DNA of 64,000 nt, taken from assembly GCF_001570565.1 (NCBI RefSeq), contig NZ_BBXE01000013.1:638984-702983 (forward strand), read 5' to 3'. The position numbers and the translations under genes were made by a program. The DNA comes from Herbidospora yilanensis (GTDB lineage Bacteria > Actinomycetota > Actinomycetes > Streptosporangiales > Streptosporangiaceae). Shown here in pieces: positions 49,536 to 60,632 of the stretch. Positions within the stretch are counted from its first letter, which is position 1. Each line of letters opens with the position of its first letter. Under the pieces are notes generated by a model, which saw nothing but the letters and a program-made list of their open reading frames with translations, was not told where the DNA came from and searched no databases.

Positions 49536-50674
49536 CGCTTCTTCACGAGGCGCCTGCCCAGCCGCTGGGCGGGCGCCTCGACCCATCTGTAGGTGGCCCA
49601 GCTCACCAGCAGCAGCACGACGAGATAGCCGACGGCCAGCAGCGCGCGTTCCCACACCGGCTTGGACATCATGTGGCCGAACAGGATCGGCACCATCCGC
49701 AGGATCGGGTGGTGGACGAGGTAGACCGAGTAGCTGATCAGCCCGAGCCAGACGAACACCTTCGGCCAGGTGCGGTGGCGCAGCGCCCGCCCGGCCCAGA
49801 AGGTGGCCCCGGCCAGCACCAGCGTGGTGATCCACACGGGTGGCTGCACCCACCACCAGCCCGCCGCGATGGCCCAGGCCGGGCTGAGCGCGACCAGGAC
49901 GGCGGCGGCGAACACCGGCCACAACGGCCCGGTGCCCTTCTCCCAGCGATAGATCGCGGTCCCGGTGAACATCATCGCGAGGATCGCCGCCCCGAACCAC
50001 GGCACGTACGACGACCCGATCAGCAGCACCAGCGCCATCACGCCGAGGACCAGCGCGGCGGTCGTCTGGAACCGCCCACTGAACATTCCGGCCATGCCGA
50101 CGACGAACACGACCCCCGACACGACGGCGGGCCACGGCCCCGGCAGCCAGGGTGCCCCGATCACGATCCCGGCGGCCACCGCGAGCACGCCGAACCCGAT
50201 GGCGTACCACCCGCTGAACCGGTGCACGCCCTTCACGAACAGGGCCGTCACGACGAGGTAGAACACCATCTCGTAGGACAACGTCCACATCGGATCGGCC
50301 AGCCCGCCCACGTGGACCACGTCGAGCAACATCGAGACGTGCGCGAGCACCCCGGACGCGTCACGGGGCACCTGCTCCCGGACCGGGACCCAGAGCCCGA
50401 CCAGCAGCGCGATGGCGCACACCACCAGGTAGAGCGGGTAGAGCCGGAACAGCCGGCTGGTCCAGAAGGCCCGCACGTCTCCCCGCCCCTCCAGCGAGGC
50501 GGGGATGATGTATCCGCTGACCAGGAAGAACACGACCACGCCGTACATGCCGATGTTCATGAACGTCGGCCGGAGCGGCGGATAGACCCACGGGAGCAGG
50601 TGTTCGGCCACCACGGCGAGCGCGCCAATGCCGCGCAACGCGTCAAGCCAGGCCAGGCGGTTAGACGTGGTCAC
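49433..50674 (-). CDS. Acyltransferase-3 family membrane protein
   Basis: 413 residues from GTG 50674. About ten membrane helices; the N-terminal active region LDALRGIGALAVVAEHLLPW (R-x-x-x-x-H pattern) and GVVVFFLVSGYIIPASLEG are diagnostic of AT3 proteins. They O-acylate sugars or antibiotics across the membrane. The last ~35 residues are Ser-rich and lie opposite the deacetylase coding region; the functional protein may end near RLGRRLVKKR. TTG 50683 is an alternative start. Confidence 0.85.
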   Translation of the reverse strand: MTTSNRLAWLDALRGIGALAVVAEHLLPWVYPPLRPTFMNIGMYGVVVFFLVSGYIIPASLEGRGDVRAFWTSRLFRLYPLYLVVCAIALLVGLWVPVREQVPRDASGVLAHVSMLLDVVHVGGLADPMWTLSYEMVFYLVVTALFVKGVHRFSGWYAIGFGVLAVAAGIVIGAPWLPGPWPAVVSGVVFVVGMAGMFSGRFQTTAALVLGVMALVLLIGSSYVPWFGAAILAMMFTGTAIYRWEKGTGPLWPVFAAAVLVALSPAWAIAAGWWWVQPPVWITTLVLAGATFWAGRALRHRTWPKVFVWLGLISYSVYLVHHPILRMVPILFGHMMSKPVWERALLAVGYLVVLLLVSWATYRWVEAPAQRLGRRLVKKRQTSPAGWPPNGSSSSSSNWPSSSLPSGAGGGAG

Positions 50675-50699
50675 CGGGGCCAATCTACCCCGACTGGCA

Positions 50700-52247
<1,548 letters not shown>

Positions 52248-52286
52248 AGGAGGACTCCCTGAAGATGAACCGGCGGTAGCGCCAGT

Positions 52287-53843
52287 CTACTTAAGGCGGA
52301 GTCTCTTCATTCCCTTGAGCAGGGTGACCAGGGTGTCGGCATATGTCTCATATGGCATGCCGAGGATGGGGTCGAAGCCGAGCCAGGCCGCCTGGGAGGA
52401 GATCGTCTGGCTCTCGGTGAACTTGGTCAGCCCCTCGTTCCCGTGGCGGCGGCCCAGACCCGAGTTCTTCATCCCGCCCATCGGGGAGTCGAACGACCCG
52501 TAGGCCGAGGCGTAGCCCTCGTTGACGTTGACCGTGCCGGCCTTGATCCGGGAGGCCAGGGCGCGGCCCTTGGCGGGGTCGCCGGTCCAGACGGAGGCGT
52601 TGAGGCCGTAGGGGGTGTCGTTGGCCAGCTCCAGCGCCTCGGCCATGGTGTCGAAGCGGTAGAGGGCGACGACCGGGCCGAAGGTCTCGGCGCGGCACAG
52701 GGCCATGTCGTCGGTGACGTCCTCCAGGATGGTCGGCTCGTAGAAGAACGGGCCGAGGTCGGGGCGGGCCTTGCCGCCGGTGACCACCGTGGCGCCCTTC
52801 TCGACGGCCTCCTCGACGTGGGCGGTGACGGCGTCGAGCTGGCGCTGGGAGGTGAGGGAGCCCATCTGGACGGCCCAGTCGTGGCCGGGGCCGATGTTCA
52901 TGTTGCCCACGGCGCGGGCGAACCGCTCGGTGAAGGCGTCGTAGACGGCGTCGTGGACGTAGAGGCGCTCGATCGAGACGCAGAGCTGACCGGCGTTGGT
53001 GAAGCAGGCCCTGATCGCGCCGGCGGCGGCGCGGTCGACGTCGGCGTCGTCCAGGACGATCATGGGATTCTTGCCGCCGAGCTCCAGGGAGCACCCGATG
53101 AGCCGCTTGGCGGCGGCCTCGGCCACCCCCCGGCCGGCCCGGGTCGAGCCGGTGAAGGCGACGTAGTCGGCGTCGTCGATCAGGGGTTCGCCGATGTCGG
53201 CCGGGTCGCCGACGACGACCTGCCAGATCTCCGGCGGCATGCCGAGCTCGGTGAGCAGGTCGATGGTCCACAGGGTGGACAGGGGCGTCTGGGTGTCGGG
53301 CTTGTGGACGACCGCGTTCCCGGCGATCAGGGCGGGCACGACGTCGCTCACGCCGAGCGACAGGGGGTAGTTCCACGGGCTGATGAAGGCCACGACGCCG
53401 CGCGGATGGCGTACCTCCACGGTCCGGGTGGCCAGCGGGAACGGGCCCCGGCGGGCGCGCGGCGCGAGCAGGCCGGGGGCCTTGCGCACGTAGTGGAGGC
53501 TGCTCGCGGCGACGTCGAGGACCTCTTCGTAGGCGTGCCGGCGGGCCTTCCCGGTCTCCCACTGGATGACGTCGAGCAGGTCGGCGCGGCGGTCGAGGAT
53601 CGCGTCGTGCAGCCGCTCGAACGGCCTGATCCGGTCTTTGACCGGCAGCTCGGCCCAGGCCTCCTGGGCCTCCCGCGCCTGCCGGTAGGCCCGGCGCACG
53701 TCTTCGGCCGACGAGATCGGCACCTCGGCCAGCGGCGCTCCGGTGAAGGGCGCGACCACGGTCCGCGTCTTGCCCTCCGACGTGACGTGACGGAGGAGAC
53801 GGTCGAGCAGCGCGGGGTCGGGCACCCGGAGTTCACCAGCCAT
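52287..53843 (-). CDS. Succinate-semialdehyde dehydrogenase (aldehyde dehydrogenase superfamily)
   Basis: 518 residues. NAD(P)-binding and catalytic motifs are present: FISPWNYPLS, GNAVVHKP, FTGSTRAGRGVAEAA, the catalytic Glu in CSLELGGKNPMIV and the catalytic Cys in FTNAGQLCVSIERLYV. The GQLCVSIERLYV and GSLTSQRQLD elements are those of GabD2-type enzymes, which oxidise succinate semialdehyde to succinate and so feed the TCA cycle. It starts at ATG 53843. The gene lies 39 bases from guaA on the same strand. Confidence 0.88.
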   Translation of the reverse strand: MAGELRVPDPALLDRLLRHVTSEGKTRTVVAPFTGAPLAEVPISSAEDVRRAYRQAREAQEAWAELPVKDRIRPFERLHDAILDRRADLLDVIQWETGKARRHAYEEVLDVAASSLHYVRKAPGLLAPRARRGPFPLATRTVEVRHPRGVVAFISPWNYPLSLGVSDVVPALIAGNAVVHKPDTQTPLSTLWTIDLLTELGMPPEIWQVVVGDPADIGEPLIDDADYVAFTGSTRAGRGVAEAAAKRLIGCSLELGGKNPMIVLDDADVDRAAAGAIRACFTNAGQLCVSIERLYVHDAVYDAFTERFARAVGNMNIGPGHDWAVQMGSLTSQRQLDAVTAHVEEAVEKGATVVTGGKARPDLGPFFYEPTILEDVTDDMALCRAETFGPVVALYRFDTMAEALELANDTPYGLNASVWTGDPAKGRALASRIKAGTVNVNEGYASAYGSFDSPMGGMKNSGLGRRHGNEGLTKFTESQTISSQAAWLGFDPILGMPYETYADTLVTLLKGMKRLRLK

Positions 53844-53940
53844 GAAAGCGAGACTATTCCGGCGCGAAGCTCATGACTACCGGCCGGTACGGTCAATTCG
53901 CAACGCCCTGCCACCGAGGTGATGGGCCACAATTCAAGTC

Positions 53941-55833
53941 GTGACGACTCCCTTACGCCCGTCCGATCCCCCTGTGCTCGGCGGCTACCGGCTGGAGGCG
54001 GTCCTCGGGGAAGGCGGTCAGGGCATCGTCTACCTGGGGGCCGGTCCCAGCGGCGAACGTGTGGCGATCAAGTGGCTGCGGCCGGAGCTCGCGCAGGACC
54101 AGACGATGGTCCGGCGGTTCCTGCAGGAGGTCAGCACGGCCAAGCGGGTGGCGCCGTTCTGCACCGCCCAGGTGATCGACGTGGGGGCCGAAGACCAGCG
54201 GCCCTACATCGTGAGCGAGTACATCGAGGGCGAGTCGCTGGCCCAGGCGATCCCGCGGAGCGGGCCGCGTACGGGCAGTTCGCTGCACCGGCTCGCGATC
54301 GGCACCGCGACGGCGCTGGCGGCGATCCACCAGGCCGAGATCGTGCACCGCGACTTCAAGCCGCCGAACGTGATCCTCGGGTCCGACGGCCCCCGGGTGA
54401 TCGACTTCGGCATCAGCAAGGCCCTGGGCAGCCACACGGCGCTGACCTCGACGATGATCGGCACTCCCGCCTACATGGCTCCGGAGCAGCTCGCCGGGGG
54501 GCCGATCGGACCGGCCGCCGACCTGTTCTCGTGGGCGGGCACGATCGCCTACGCTGCGACCGGGCGGGCGCCGTTCGGCAACGACACGATGCCGGCGGTG
54601 ATCAACCGGGTGCTGCGCATGCCGCCCGACCTGGGCGACGTCCCCCAGCCGTTGCGGGGCATCCTGCTCGACTGCCTGAACAAGAACCCGGCGCTGCGCC
54701 CGACCGCGCGCGAGGTGATCGACCGGCTGCTGGTCAGCGATCCGGCGGCGGCGCGGGTGACGGTCCCGCAGGTCTTCCGGGAGAAGCGGAAGTTCCCCAC
54801 GCTGGCCGTGGTCACGGCCGCGACCGCGGTGACGGTGATCGCGGCGATCGGCGGCGTGTGGGCCGCGACCACGAACAGCGCCCCGCCCCCGGCCCCGGTC
54901 ACGACCTCGGCCGCGCCGGGCCCGGCGTCCCCCAGCCCCCGGCCGCCGGTCACCATCGACATGGACGACACCACGGCGGTGGCGCTGGAACGACCCGGCG
55001 ACCCGGCCTACCTGTCGATCTTCTGGGTCGACCGGGAGAAGTGGGACGCCTACGTCCGCGATCCCGGCAAGGCGACCTTCACCCGCCACTCCTACGTCGA
55101 CGCCGCCCCCAGCCCCACCGCCGACCGGCTGGCCGGGATCCCGTGGGAGTACGACGCCGACGACCTCGACTCGCTGAAGATCACCAATGTGGCGAGCGGC
55201 ACGACCGTGACGGTGCGGACGGTCGCCAAGCCGCGCACCACCAACTACGTCCACTGGTCACCCGAGGGCGACCGGGTCCTGCTCACCATGCGCGAGAAGG
55301 TCGACGACAAGACGACGACCAAGGGCTTCGTCCTGGTCGACGTGCCGGCCGGGACCGCCCGGATCGTCGAGGTGCCCGGCCTGACCGAGGACGCCGCGTT
55401 CGCCTGGACCGGCGACGGCGACACGATCGCCGCGATCGTCGCCGACAAGGAGAGCCGCGTCCCCCACGTCTACGACCTGCAGGGGAAGGAGGTGAAGACG
55501 CTGCCGGAGATCGGCGGCACCCTCACCGACCCGCGCGACCTGTTCACCGCCGGAGGCGGGGCGTTCGTGGCCACCTGCGCGGACAAGACGGTGACCCTGT
55601 GCGTCTGGGACACCGCTACCGGGGCGGTGCTGGAGGAGTTCGAGTCGGGCTGCGACACCGTGCTGGGCTGGTGGGACACCACCCACATCTTCTGCACGGC
55701 CACCGGAGACGACGACGAGGACGCCGTGGTGGTCACCGACCTGAAGGGCGCCGAGACCCAGACGCTGATCAGGGCGACCGACGCGGCGATGGACAAGCTC
55801 TACTTCCGCAACGGCTACCTGCGGCGCGATTAG
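53941..55833 (+). CDS. Transmembrane Ser/Thr protein kinase with propeller-like extracellular region
   Basis: 630 residues from GTG 53941. Kinase domain ~14-275 with GEGGQGIVYLG (23-33), Lys44, HRDFKPPN (136-143; Pro in place of the usual Asp/Glu before Asn) and DFG. One helix at ~288-310 (FPTLAVVTAATAVTVIAAIGGVW), then a Pro-rich stalk and about 280 residues of WD/TolB-like repeats (NYVHWSPEGDRVLLTM, DAAFAWTGDGDTIAAIVAD, VTLCVWDTATGAV). The kinase resembles the one at 5896-7761 residue by residue. It is 38 bases upstream of the beta-propeller lipoprotein gene, a likely partner. Confidence 0.9.
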   Translation: MTTPLRPSDPPVLGGYRLEAVLGEGGQGIVYLGAGPSGERVAIKWLRPELAQDQTMVRRFLQEVSTAKRVAPFCTAQVIDVGAEDQRPYIVSEYIEGESLAQAIPRSGPRTGSSLHRLAIGTATALAAIHQAEIVHRDFKPPNVILGSDGPRVIDFGISKALGSHTALTSTMIGTPAYMAPEQLAGGPIGPAADLFSWAGTIAYAATGRAPFGNDTMPAVINRVLRMPPDLGDVPQPLRGILLDCLNKNPALRPTAREVIDRLLVSDPAAARVTVPQVFREKRKFPTLAVVTAATAVTVIAAIGGVWAATTNSAPPPAPVTTSAAPGPASPSPRPPVTIDMDDTTAVALERPGDPAYLSIFWVDREKWDAYVRDPGKATFTRHSYVDAAPSPTADRLAGIPWEYDADDLDSLKITNVASGTTVTVRTVAKPRTTNYVHWSPEGDRVLLTMREKVDDKTTTKGFVLVDVPAGTARIVEVPGLTEDAAFAWTGDGDTIAAIVADKESRVPHVYDLQGKEVKTLPEIGGTLTDPRDLFTAGGGAFVATCADKTVTLCVWDTATGAVLEEFESGCDTVLGWWDTTHIFCTATGDDDEDAVVVTDLKGAETQTLIRATDAAMDKLYFRNGYLRRD

Positions 55834-55871
55834 CGCCCGAACCGAGGGGGCCTCCGATCCGTCTTGTGGGC

Positions 55872-57968
55872 ATGACCACCTCGTTTCGCGTGGCGGGCGC
55901 CATCGCGATTGCCCTGCTGGCGACGGCCTGCACGCCGGGCGCCGCCCCGGCACCCGATCCGGTGACGCCGATCGACCTGACGTCGAACATCAAGCTGGTC
56001 GCGTTCGACGACTGCGACAGCATGCTCGAAGGGCTGCGCGAGGCCGCGGTCAAGCACGCCCAGAGCTTCCAGGTGATGCCCATGGCGATGGCGGAGGCGG
56101 CCGACAGTGCCCGGTCCACCGCGGGCGCGGGCGCCCAGACCCATTCGACGACCAACGTCCACGAGGCCGGGGTCGACGAGCCCGACCTGGTCAAGACCGA
56201 CGGCGAGCGGGTCGTCACGGTCAACCGCGGCGTGCTGCGGGTGATGGACGCGGCGTCCGGCAAGGTGACCGGCACGCTGCGGCTGGTCGCCGAGGAGCAG
56301 TCGTGGGCCGAGGCGAACCTGCTGGTGGCCGGTGACCGCGCGCTGGTGCTGTTCAACAACGGCGGGTACGTCCCGGCCGCCACCGCCCGCGTGGCCGCCG
56401 GGCCCGCGATGCTCGCCTCGCCGCGCTACGTCATGGTCGACCTGGCCGGCCCGCCGAAGGTCCTCGGCAGCATGTCCCCCGCCAACGCCATCCACGTCGA
56501 CGCGCGCATGGTCGGGACCACCGTCCGGATCGTGGTGCGCAGCGAGCCGCAGGTGCCGATGCCCCAGTACGACGGCGCCAAGACCCAGGAGGAGATGCTG
56601 GAGGCGGTCAAGGAGACCTACCGGAAGGCCCCCCTCGACGCCTGGTTGCCCAAGTTCGAGATCGAGTCGAACGGCCGGCTCACCCAGGGCGCGGTGAAGT
56701 GCGAGAACGTCAGCCACCCGGCCGACTTCACGGGACGGTCGCTGGTGACCGTCCACACCCTCGACCTGAACGGCTCCTTCGGCACGACCGAACCGATCAG
56801 CGTCGCGGCCGACGGCGACACCGTCTACGGCACCCAGAACAGCCTCTACGTGACGAGCAACCCGCTCTGGTGGGGCGGCTTCTTCCCGATGCCGATCGCC
56901 GTGGACGTCGACCCGGCGCCGATCGCCGAGGCGACCCCCGCGGCCCCGGTGCCCCCGTCGCCCGACCCGGACATGCCCACCCAGATCCCCGACCCGGGCA
57001 AGGTCGCGCCCGAGGCGCAGCCGACGCCGAGCGGCGCCGAGAAGGTCGTCCCCACCGCCGAGGTCGTCAGCCCCTCGCCCTCCGGGCGCGACGACACCGT
57101 GCCGGAGGTCGTGCCCGTGTCCGAGCGCACCGAGGTGCACCGGTTCGACGTCACCGGCACCGGCACGCCGCGCTACGTCGCCTCCGGCTCGGTCCCCGGG
57201 CGGCTGCTGAACCAGTACTCGATGTCGGAGTACGAGAACCACCTGCGCATCGCCACCACCACGACGCCGCGGGCCCAGAACGAGAAGTCGGAGAGCGCCG
57301 TCTACGTCCTTAAGGCCGACACTCTCGCCGAGACCGGCCGGGTGACGGGCCTGGGCAAGGGTGAGCGCATCTACTCGGTGCGGTTCATCGGCCCGGTCGG
57401 CTACATGGTCACCTTCCGCCAGGTCGACCCGCTCTACACCCTCGACCTGCGCGACCCGCAGGCCCCGAAGGTCACCGGCGAGCTGAAGATCACCGGCTTC
57501 TCGGCCTACCTGCACCCGGCGGGCGAGGGCAGGCTGATCGGCGTCGGCCAGGAGGCCGACACCAGGGGCCGGACGCAGGGCACCCAGGTGTCGCTGTTCG
57601 ACGTCCGCGACCCGGGCGCCCCGGCGGTGTTGTCGCGCTACCACCAGGAGGAGTCGGCCACCCAGGCCGAATGGGACCCGCACGCCTTCCTCTACTGGCC
57701 GCAGGACGGCCTGGCGCTGATCCCGCTGGCCACCTGGGGAGCCGACTACTACGACGGCTCGCAGGCGCTCGTGCTGAAGATCGGCGACACGATCGAGAAG
57801 GCCGGTGTGATCACCCATCCGAAGCCGGGCGACCCGAACCTGCCGCTCGACCCGTCGATCAGGCGCAGCGTGATCATCGGCGACACGGTCTGGACCTTCT
57901 CCGACCTCGGCGTCAAGATCAGCGACAAGGCGACCCTGGCCGACCGGGCCTGGGTGAAGTTCTTCTAG
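55872..57968 (+). CDS. Beta-propeller lipoprotein
   Basis: 698 residues from ATG 55872 (GTG 55866 also possible). The lipoprotein signal is AIAIALLATAC (Cys20). The extracellular part is the Beta_propel (PF09826) type, marked by HEAGVDEPDLVKTDGERVVTVN near residue 96. A Pro/Asp-rich insertion (VPPSPDPDMPTQIPDPGKV) splits two propeller halves near 355-420. Further repeats follow (RIYSVRFIGPVGYMVTFRQVDPLYTLDLRDP). Function unknown; an outer-surface binding or sensor role is likely. The neighbouring kinase may be functionally linked. Converges with a 4-bp overlap on glpD. Confidence 0.85.
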   Translation: MTTSFRVAGAIAIALLATACTPGAAPAPDPVTPIDLTSNIKLVAFDDCDSMLEGLREAAVKHAQSFQVMPMAMAEAADSARSTAGAGAQTHSTTNVHEAGVDEPDLVKTDGERVVTVNRGVLRVMDAASGKVTGTLRLVAEEQSWAEANLLVAGDRALVLFNNGGYVPAATARVAAGPAMLASPRYVMVDLAGPPKVLGSMSPANAIHVDARMVGTTVRIVVRSEPQVPMPQYDGAKTQEEMLEAVKETYRKAPLDAWLPKFEIESNGRLTQGAVKCENVSHPADFTGRSLVTVHTLDLNGSFGTTEPISVAADGDTVYGTQNSLYVTSNPLWWGGFFPMPIAVDVDPAPIAEATPAAPVPPSPDPDMPTQIPDPGKVAPEAQPTPSGAEKVVPTAEVVSPSPSGRDDTVPEVVPVSERTEVHRFDVTGTGTPRYVASGSVPGRLLNQYSMSEYENHLRIATTTTPRAQNEKSESAVYVLKADTLAETGRVTGLGKGERIYSVRFIGPVGYMVTFRQVDPLYTLDLRDPQAPKVTGELKITGFSAYLHPAGEGRLIGVGQEADTRGRTQGTQVSLFDVRDPGAPAVLSRYHQEESATQAEWDPHAFLYWPQDGLALIPLATWGADYYDGSQALVLKIGDTIEKAGVITHPKPGDPNLPLDPSIRRSVIIGDTVWTFSDLGVKISDKATLADRAWVKFF

Positions 57969-59707
57969 ACGGGTTTGCGATCGGGCGCGGCCACCGGGAC
58001 GATCTCGGGAGCGCCGATGGTGATCGCGTCGGCCTCCTGGTCGGTGTCGGTCTCCTGGGCGGCGCGCTCGGCCTCGATCCGCTTGGTGTAGTACTCCACC
58101 TCACGTTTGACCTGGTCGTCGTCCCAGCCCAGCGGCCCCGCGAGGAGCTGGGCGACCTCTTCGGCGACGGCCAGGCCGCGGTGGAAGGTCTCGATGGAGA
58201 TGTGGGTGCGCCGGCTGAGCACGTCGTTGAGGTGCCGGGCGCCCTCGTGGGTGGCGGCGTAGACGATCTCGGCCCGCAGGTGGTCGTCGGCGCCGGTCAG
58301 CGGCCGGGCCAGGTCGGGGTCGTCTTCGATGAGGGCCAGGACCTCGTCCATCATCGAGCCGTAGCGCTGGAGCAGGTGCTCGATGCGGGCGACGTGCAGG
58401 CCCGACTGCTGGGCCAGCCGGTAGCGGGAGTTCCAGCGGGCCTGGTAGCCCTCGGCCCCCGCGAGCGGGACGGTGTCGGTGCACGAGGGCGGCACCCGGG
58501 TGGCCAGGCCGTGGACCACCGCGTCGACGGCGTCGGCGGCCATCTTGCGGTAGGTGGTGAACTTGCCGCCCGCGACCAGCACCAGCCCCGGCACCGGGTG
58601 GGCGACGACGTGTTCGCGCGACAACTTCGACGTCTGCTCCGACTCGCCGCGCAGCAGGGGCCGCAGACCGGCGTACACGCCCTCGACGTCGTCTCGGGTC
58701 AGCGGGACCGCCAGCACCTCGTTGACGTGGTCGAGGACGTAGTCGATGTCGGTCCGGGAGGCGGCCGGGTGGGCCAGGTCGAGGGTCCAGGCCGTGTCGG
58801 TGGTGCCGATGATCCAGTGGCGTCCCCACGGGATCACGAAGAGCACCGACTTCTCGGTGCGCAGGATGATGCCGGTCAGCGAGTGGATGCGGTCGCGGGG
58901 CACCAGGAGGTGCACGCCCTTGGAGGCCTTGACGTGGATCTGGCCGCGCCCGCCGACGAGTTCCTGGATGTCGTCGGTCCACACCCCGGTGGCGTTGACG
59001 ACCTGCCGGGCCCGGATGTCGATCTCCTCGCCGGTCTCCAGGTCGCGGACCCGTACGCCGGTGACCCGCTCCCCTTCCCGCAGGAAGCCGACCACCTGGG
59101 TGCGGGAGGCGACGTGGGCGCCGTAGGTCGCGGCGGTGCGCAGCAGGGTCATGACGTAGCGGGCGTCGTCGACCTGGGCGTCCCAGTACTGGACGGCCCC
59201 CTTGAACGCGGTCTTCCGCAACGCCGGGGCCAGCCGCAGCGCGCGGGTGCGCGACAGGTGCCGGTGCCCGGGCACGCCCCGGGTGAACCCGAACGAGAAG
59301 CCCAGCGAGTCGTAGAGCATCAGGCCCGCGCCCACATAGGGCCGCTCCCAGCCCGCGTGGGTGAGCGGGAACAGGAACGGCACCGGCCGCACCAGGTGGG
59401 GGGCGATGCGCTGGAGCAGCAGCGCGCGCTCCTGGAGCGCCTCTCTGACCAGCTCGAAGTTGAGCTGTTCGAGATAGCGCAACCCGCCGTGGATCAGCTT
59501 CGACGAGCGCGACGAGGTGCCCGAGGCGTAGTCGCGCGCCTCCACGAGGCCCACGGAGAGCCCTCGCGTGGCGGCGTCGAGCGCGACGCCCGCGCCCACC
59601 ACGCCGCCCCCGACCACCACGACGTCGAGCTCCTGCGCCGCCATCTGCGACAGGGCCGCGTAGCGTTCCGCCGGCCCCAGCCGCCCTGTCCCCATAAGCG
59701 CGGTCAT
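57965..59707 (-). CDS. glpD: Glycerol-3-phosphate dehydrogenase (FAD-dependent)
   Basis: 580 residues; oxidises sn-glycerol-3-phosphate to DHAP at the membrane. N-terminal FAD loop DVVVVGGGVVGAGVALDAATRGLSVGLVEA; FAD-binding SSRSSKLIHGGLRYLEQL; the substrate region TYRKMAADAVDAVV and a C-terminal DAO_C domain. It would draw on the same glycerol-3-phosphate pool as the glycerophosphate polymer enzymes. ATG 59707 with GGGAG upstream. Confidence 0.95.
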   Translation of the reverse strand: MTALMGTGRLGPAERYAALSQMAAQELDVVVVGGGVVGAGVALDAATRGLSVGLVEARDYASGTSSRSSKLIHGGLRYLEQLNFELVREALQERALLLQRIAPHLVRPVPFLFPLTHAGWERPYVGAGLMLYDSLGFSFGFTRGVPGHRHLSRTRALRLAPALRKTAFKGAVQYWDAQVDDARYVMTLLRTAATYGAHVASRTQVVGFLREGERVTGVRVRDLETGEEIDIRARQVVNATGVWTDDIQELVGGRGQIHVKASKGVHLLVPRDRIHSLTGIILRTEKSVLFVIPWGRHWIIGTTDTAWTLDLAHPAASRTDIDYVLDHVNEVLAVPLTRDDVEGVYAGLRPLLRGESEQTSKLSREHVVAHPVPGLVLVAGGKFTTYRKMAADAVDAVVHGLATRVPPSCTDTVPLAGAEGYQARWNSRYRLAQQSGLHVARIEHLLQRYGSMMDEVLALIEDDPDLARPLTGADDHLRAEIVYAATHEGARHLNDVLSRRTHISIETFHRGLAVAEEVAQLLAGPLGWDDDQVKREVEYYTKRIEAERAAQETDTDQEADAITIGAPEIVPVAAPDRKPV

Positions 59708-59739
59708 GGGTTCAACTCTCCCTTTGTACGGCTATGCGC

Positions 59740-60561
59740 CTACCCCTGGCGTCCTACCCATCCTGTCAGGATCGGCAGCACGACCGCCGACCGCATGGCG
59801 CCCATGTGGTCGAGGCCGTCGAGCACCCGTACCTCCCAGCCCTTCGCCTCCATGTCGGCCCGGCTCCGCAGGAAGGGCCCGGCCACGTCGACGGTGACCC
59901 CGCCCCATTTGTCGCTGTAGACGATGGTGTCCTCGGATCCGGCGAAGCAGAGCCTCGGAATGTCCAGCGTCACGGCCCGGTCGTCGAATTCCTGGAGTTC
60001 CTGATAGAGGGCCATGAACTGCCCGGTCTGGGCCGGGCTCGCGCTCGGCGTGGCGTTGTCCCAGTCGCCGGGGGTGACGTTCTCGGCGGGCGGGGCGGGG
60101 TTCCTCGCGTACTCCCAGGCCGCCTCGGTGACGGCCAGCATCTCCCGGTAGGGCCCGTCGATCGGCGGATATCCGCCCATGACCAGCGTGTCGACCCGGT
60201 CGGACCGGATGGCGAGCTGGAGCCCCACCATGGCGAGCCACGAGTAGCCGTAATAGGCGAAGGTGTCGGCGCCCGCCGCGTCGGCGACGGCGAGGAGGTC
60301 GGCGGCCACGTTGGCCGGGGTCAGGTCCTTCTTCGGCACGGCCAGGCAGTGCCCCTCGTAGTCGAAGGCGACGACCCTGAACCGGTCTTCGAGCCCCTTG
60401 ATCAGATTGAACCCGAGACCGGGCTCTCCTCCCCAGGCCCGCAGGGCCTCCGCCGCCGGCCCGTCGTCGGCCGGTCTCGGATCGACGGGCAGCAGCAGGG
60501 CGGGCCCCTCGCCGTGGACGTGGACGTCGATCCGGGCGCCGTCGTGGAGGGTGGCGAACAT
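59740..60561 (-). CDS. Alpha/beta-fold hydrolase
   Basis: 273 residues. The nucleophile elbow YYGYSWLAMVGLQLA replaces G-x-S-x-G with GYSWL; an Asp in TIVYSDKWGG region and a terminal His in DGLDHMGAMRS are plausible triad partners. Start ATG 60561 has AAGGAG. It is divergent from the TetR regulator and shares the operator at 60581-60610, so it is the presumed target. Substrate unknown. Confidence 0.82.
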   Translation of the reverse strand: MFATLHDGARIDVHVHGEGPALLLPVDPRPADDGPAAEALRAWGGEPGLGFNLIKGLEDRFRVVAFDYEGHCLAVPKKDLTPANVAADLLAVADAAGADTFAYYGYSWLAMVGLQLAIRSDRVDTLVMGGYPPIDGPYREMLAVTEAAWEYARNPAPPAENVTPGDWDNATPSASPAQTGQFMALYQELQEFDDRAVTLDIPRLCFAGSEDTIVYSDKWGGVTVDVAGPFLRSRADMEAKGWEVRVLDGLDHMGAMRSAVVLPILTGWVGRQG

Positions 60562-60580
60562 CGACTATCTCCTTATCTTG

Positions 60581-60610
60581 TAAGCTATTTATGGCCGGAA
60601 CAATAGCTTA
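60581..60610. promoter_or_regulatory. TetR-type operator in the hydrolase/regulator gap
   Basis: TAAGCTATT (60581-60589) and AATAGCTTA (60602-60610) are perfect 9-bp inverted arms with a 12-base spacer. It lies 20 bases upstream of the hydrolase start and overlaps the ATG (60591) of the longest regulator frame, which argues for the later GTG start. Confidence 0.75.
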
Positions 60611-60632
60611 TGCCGTAAGGAGTTGGAACGGC

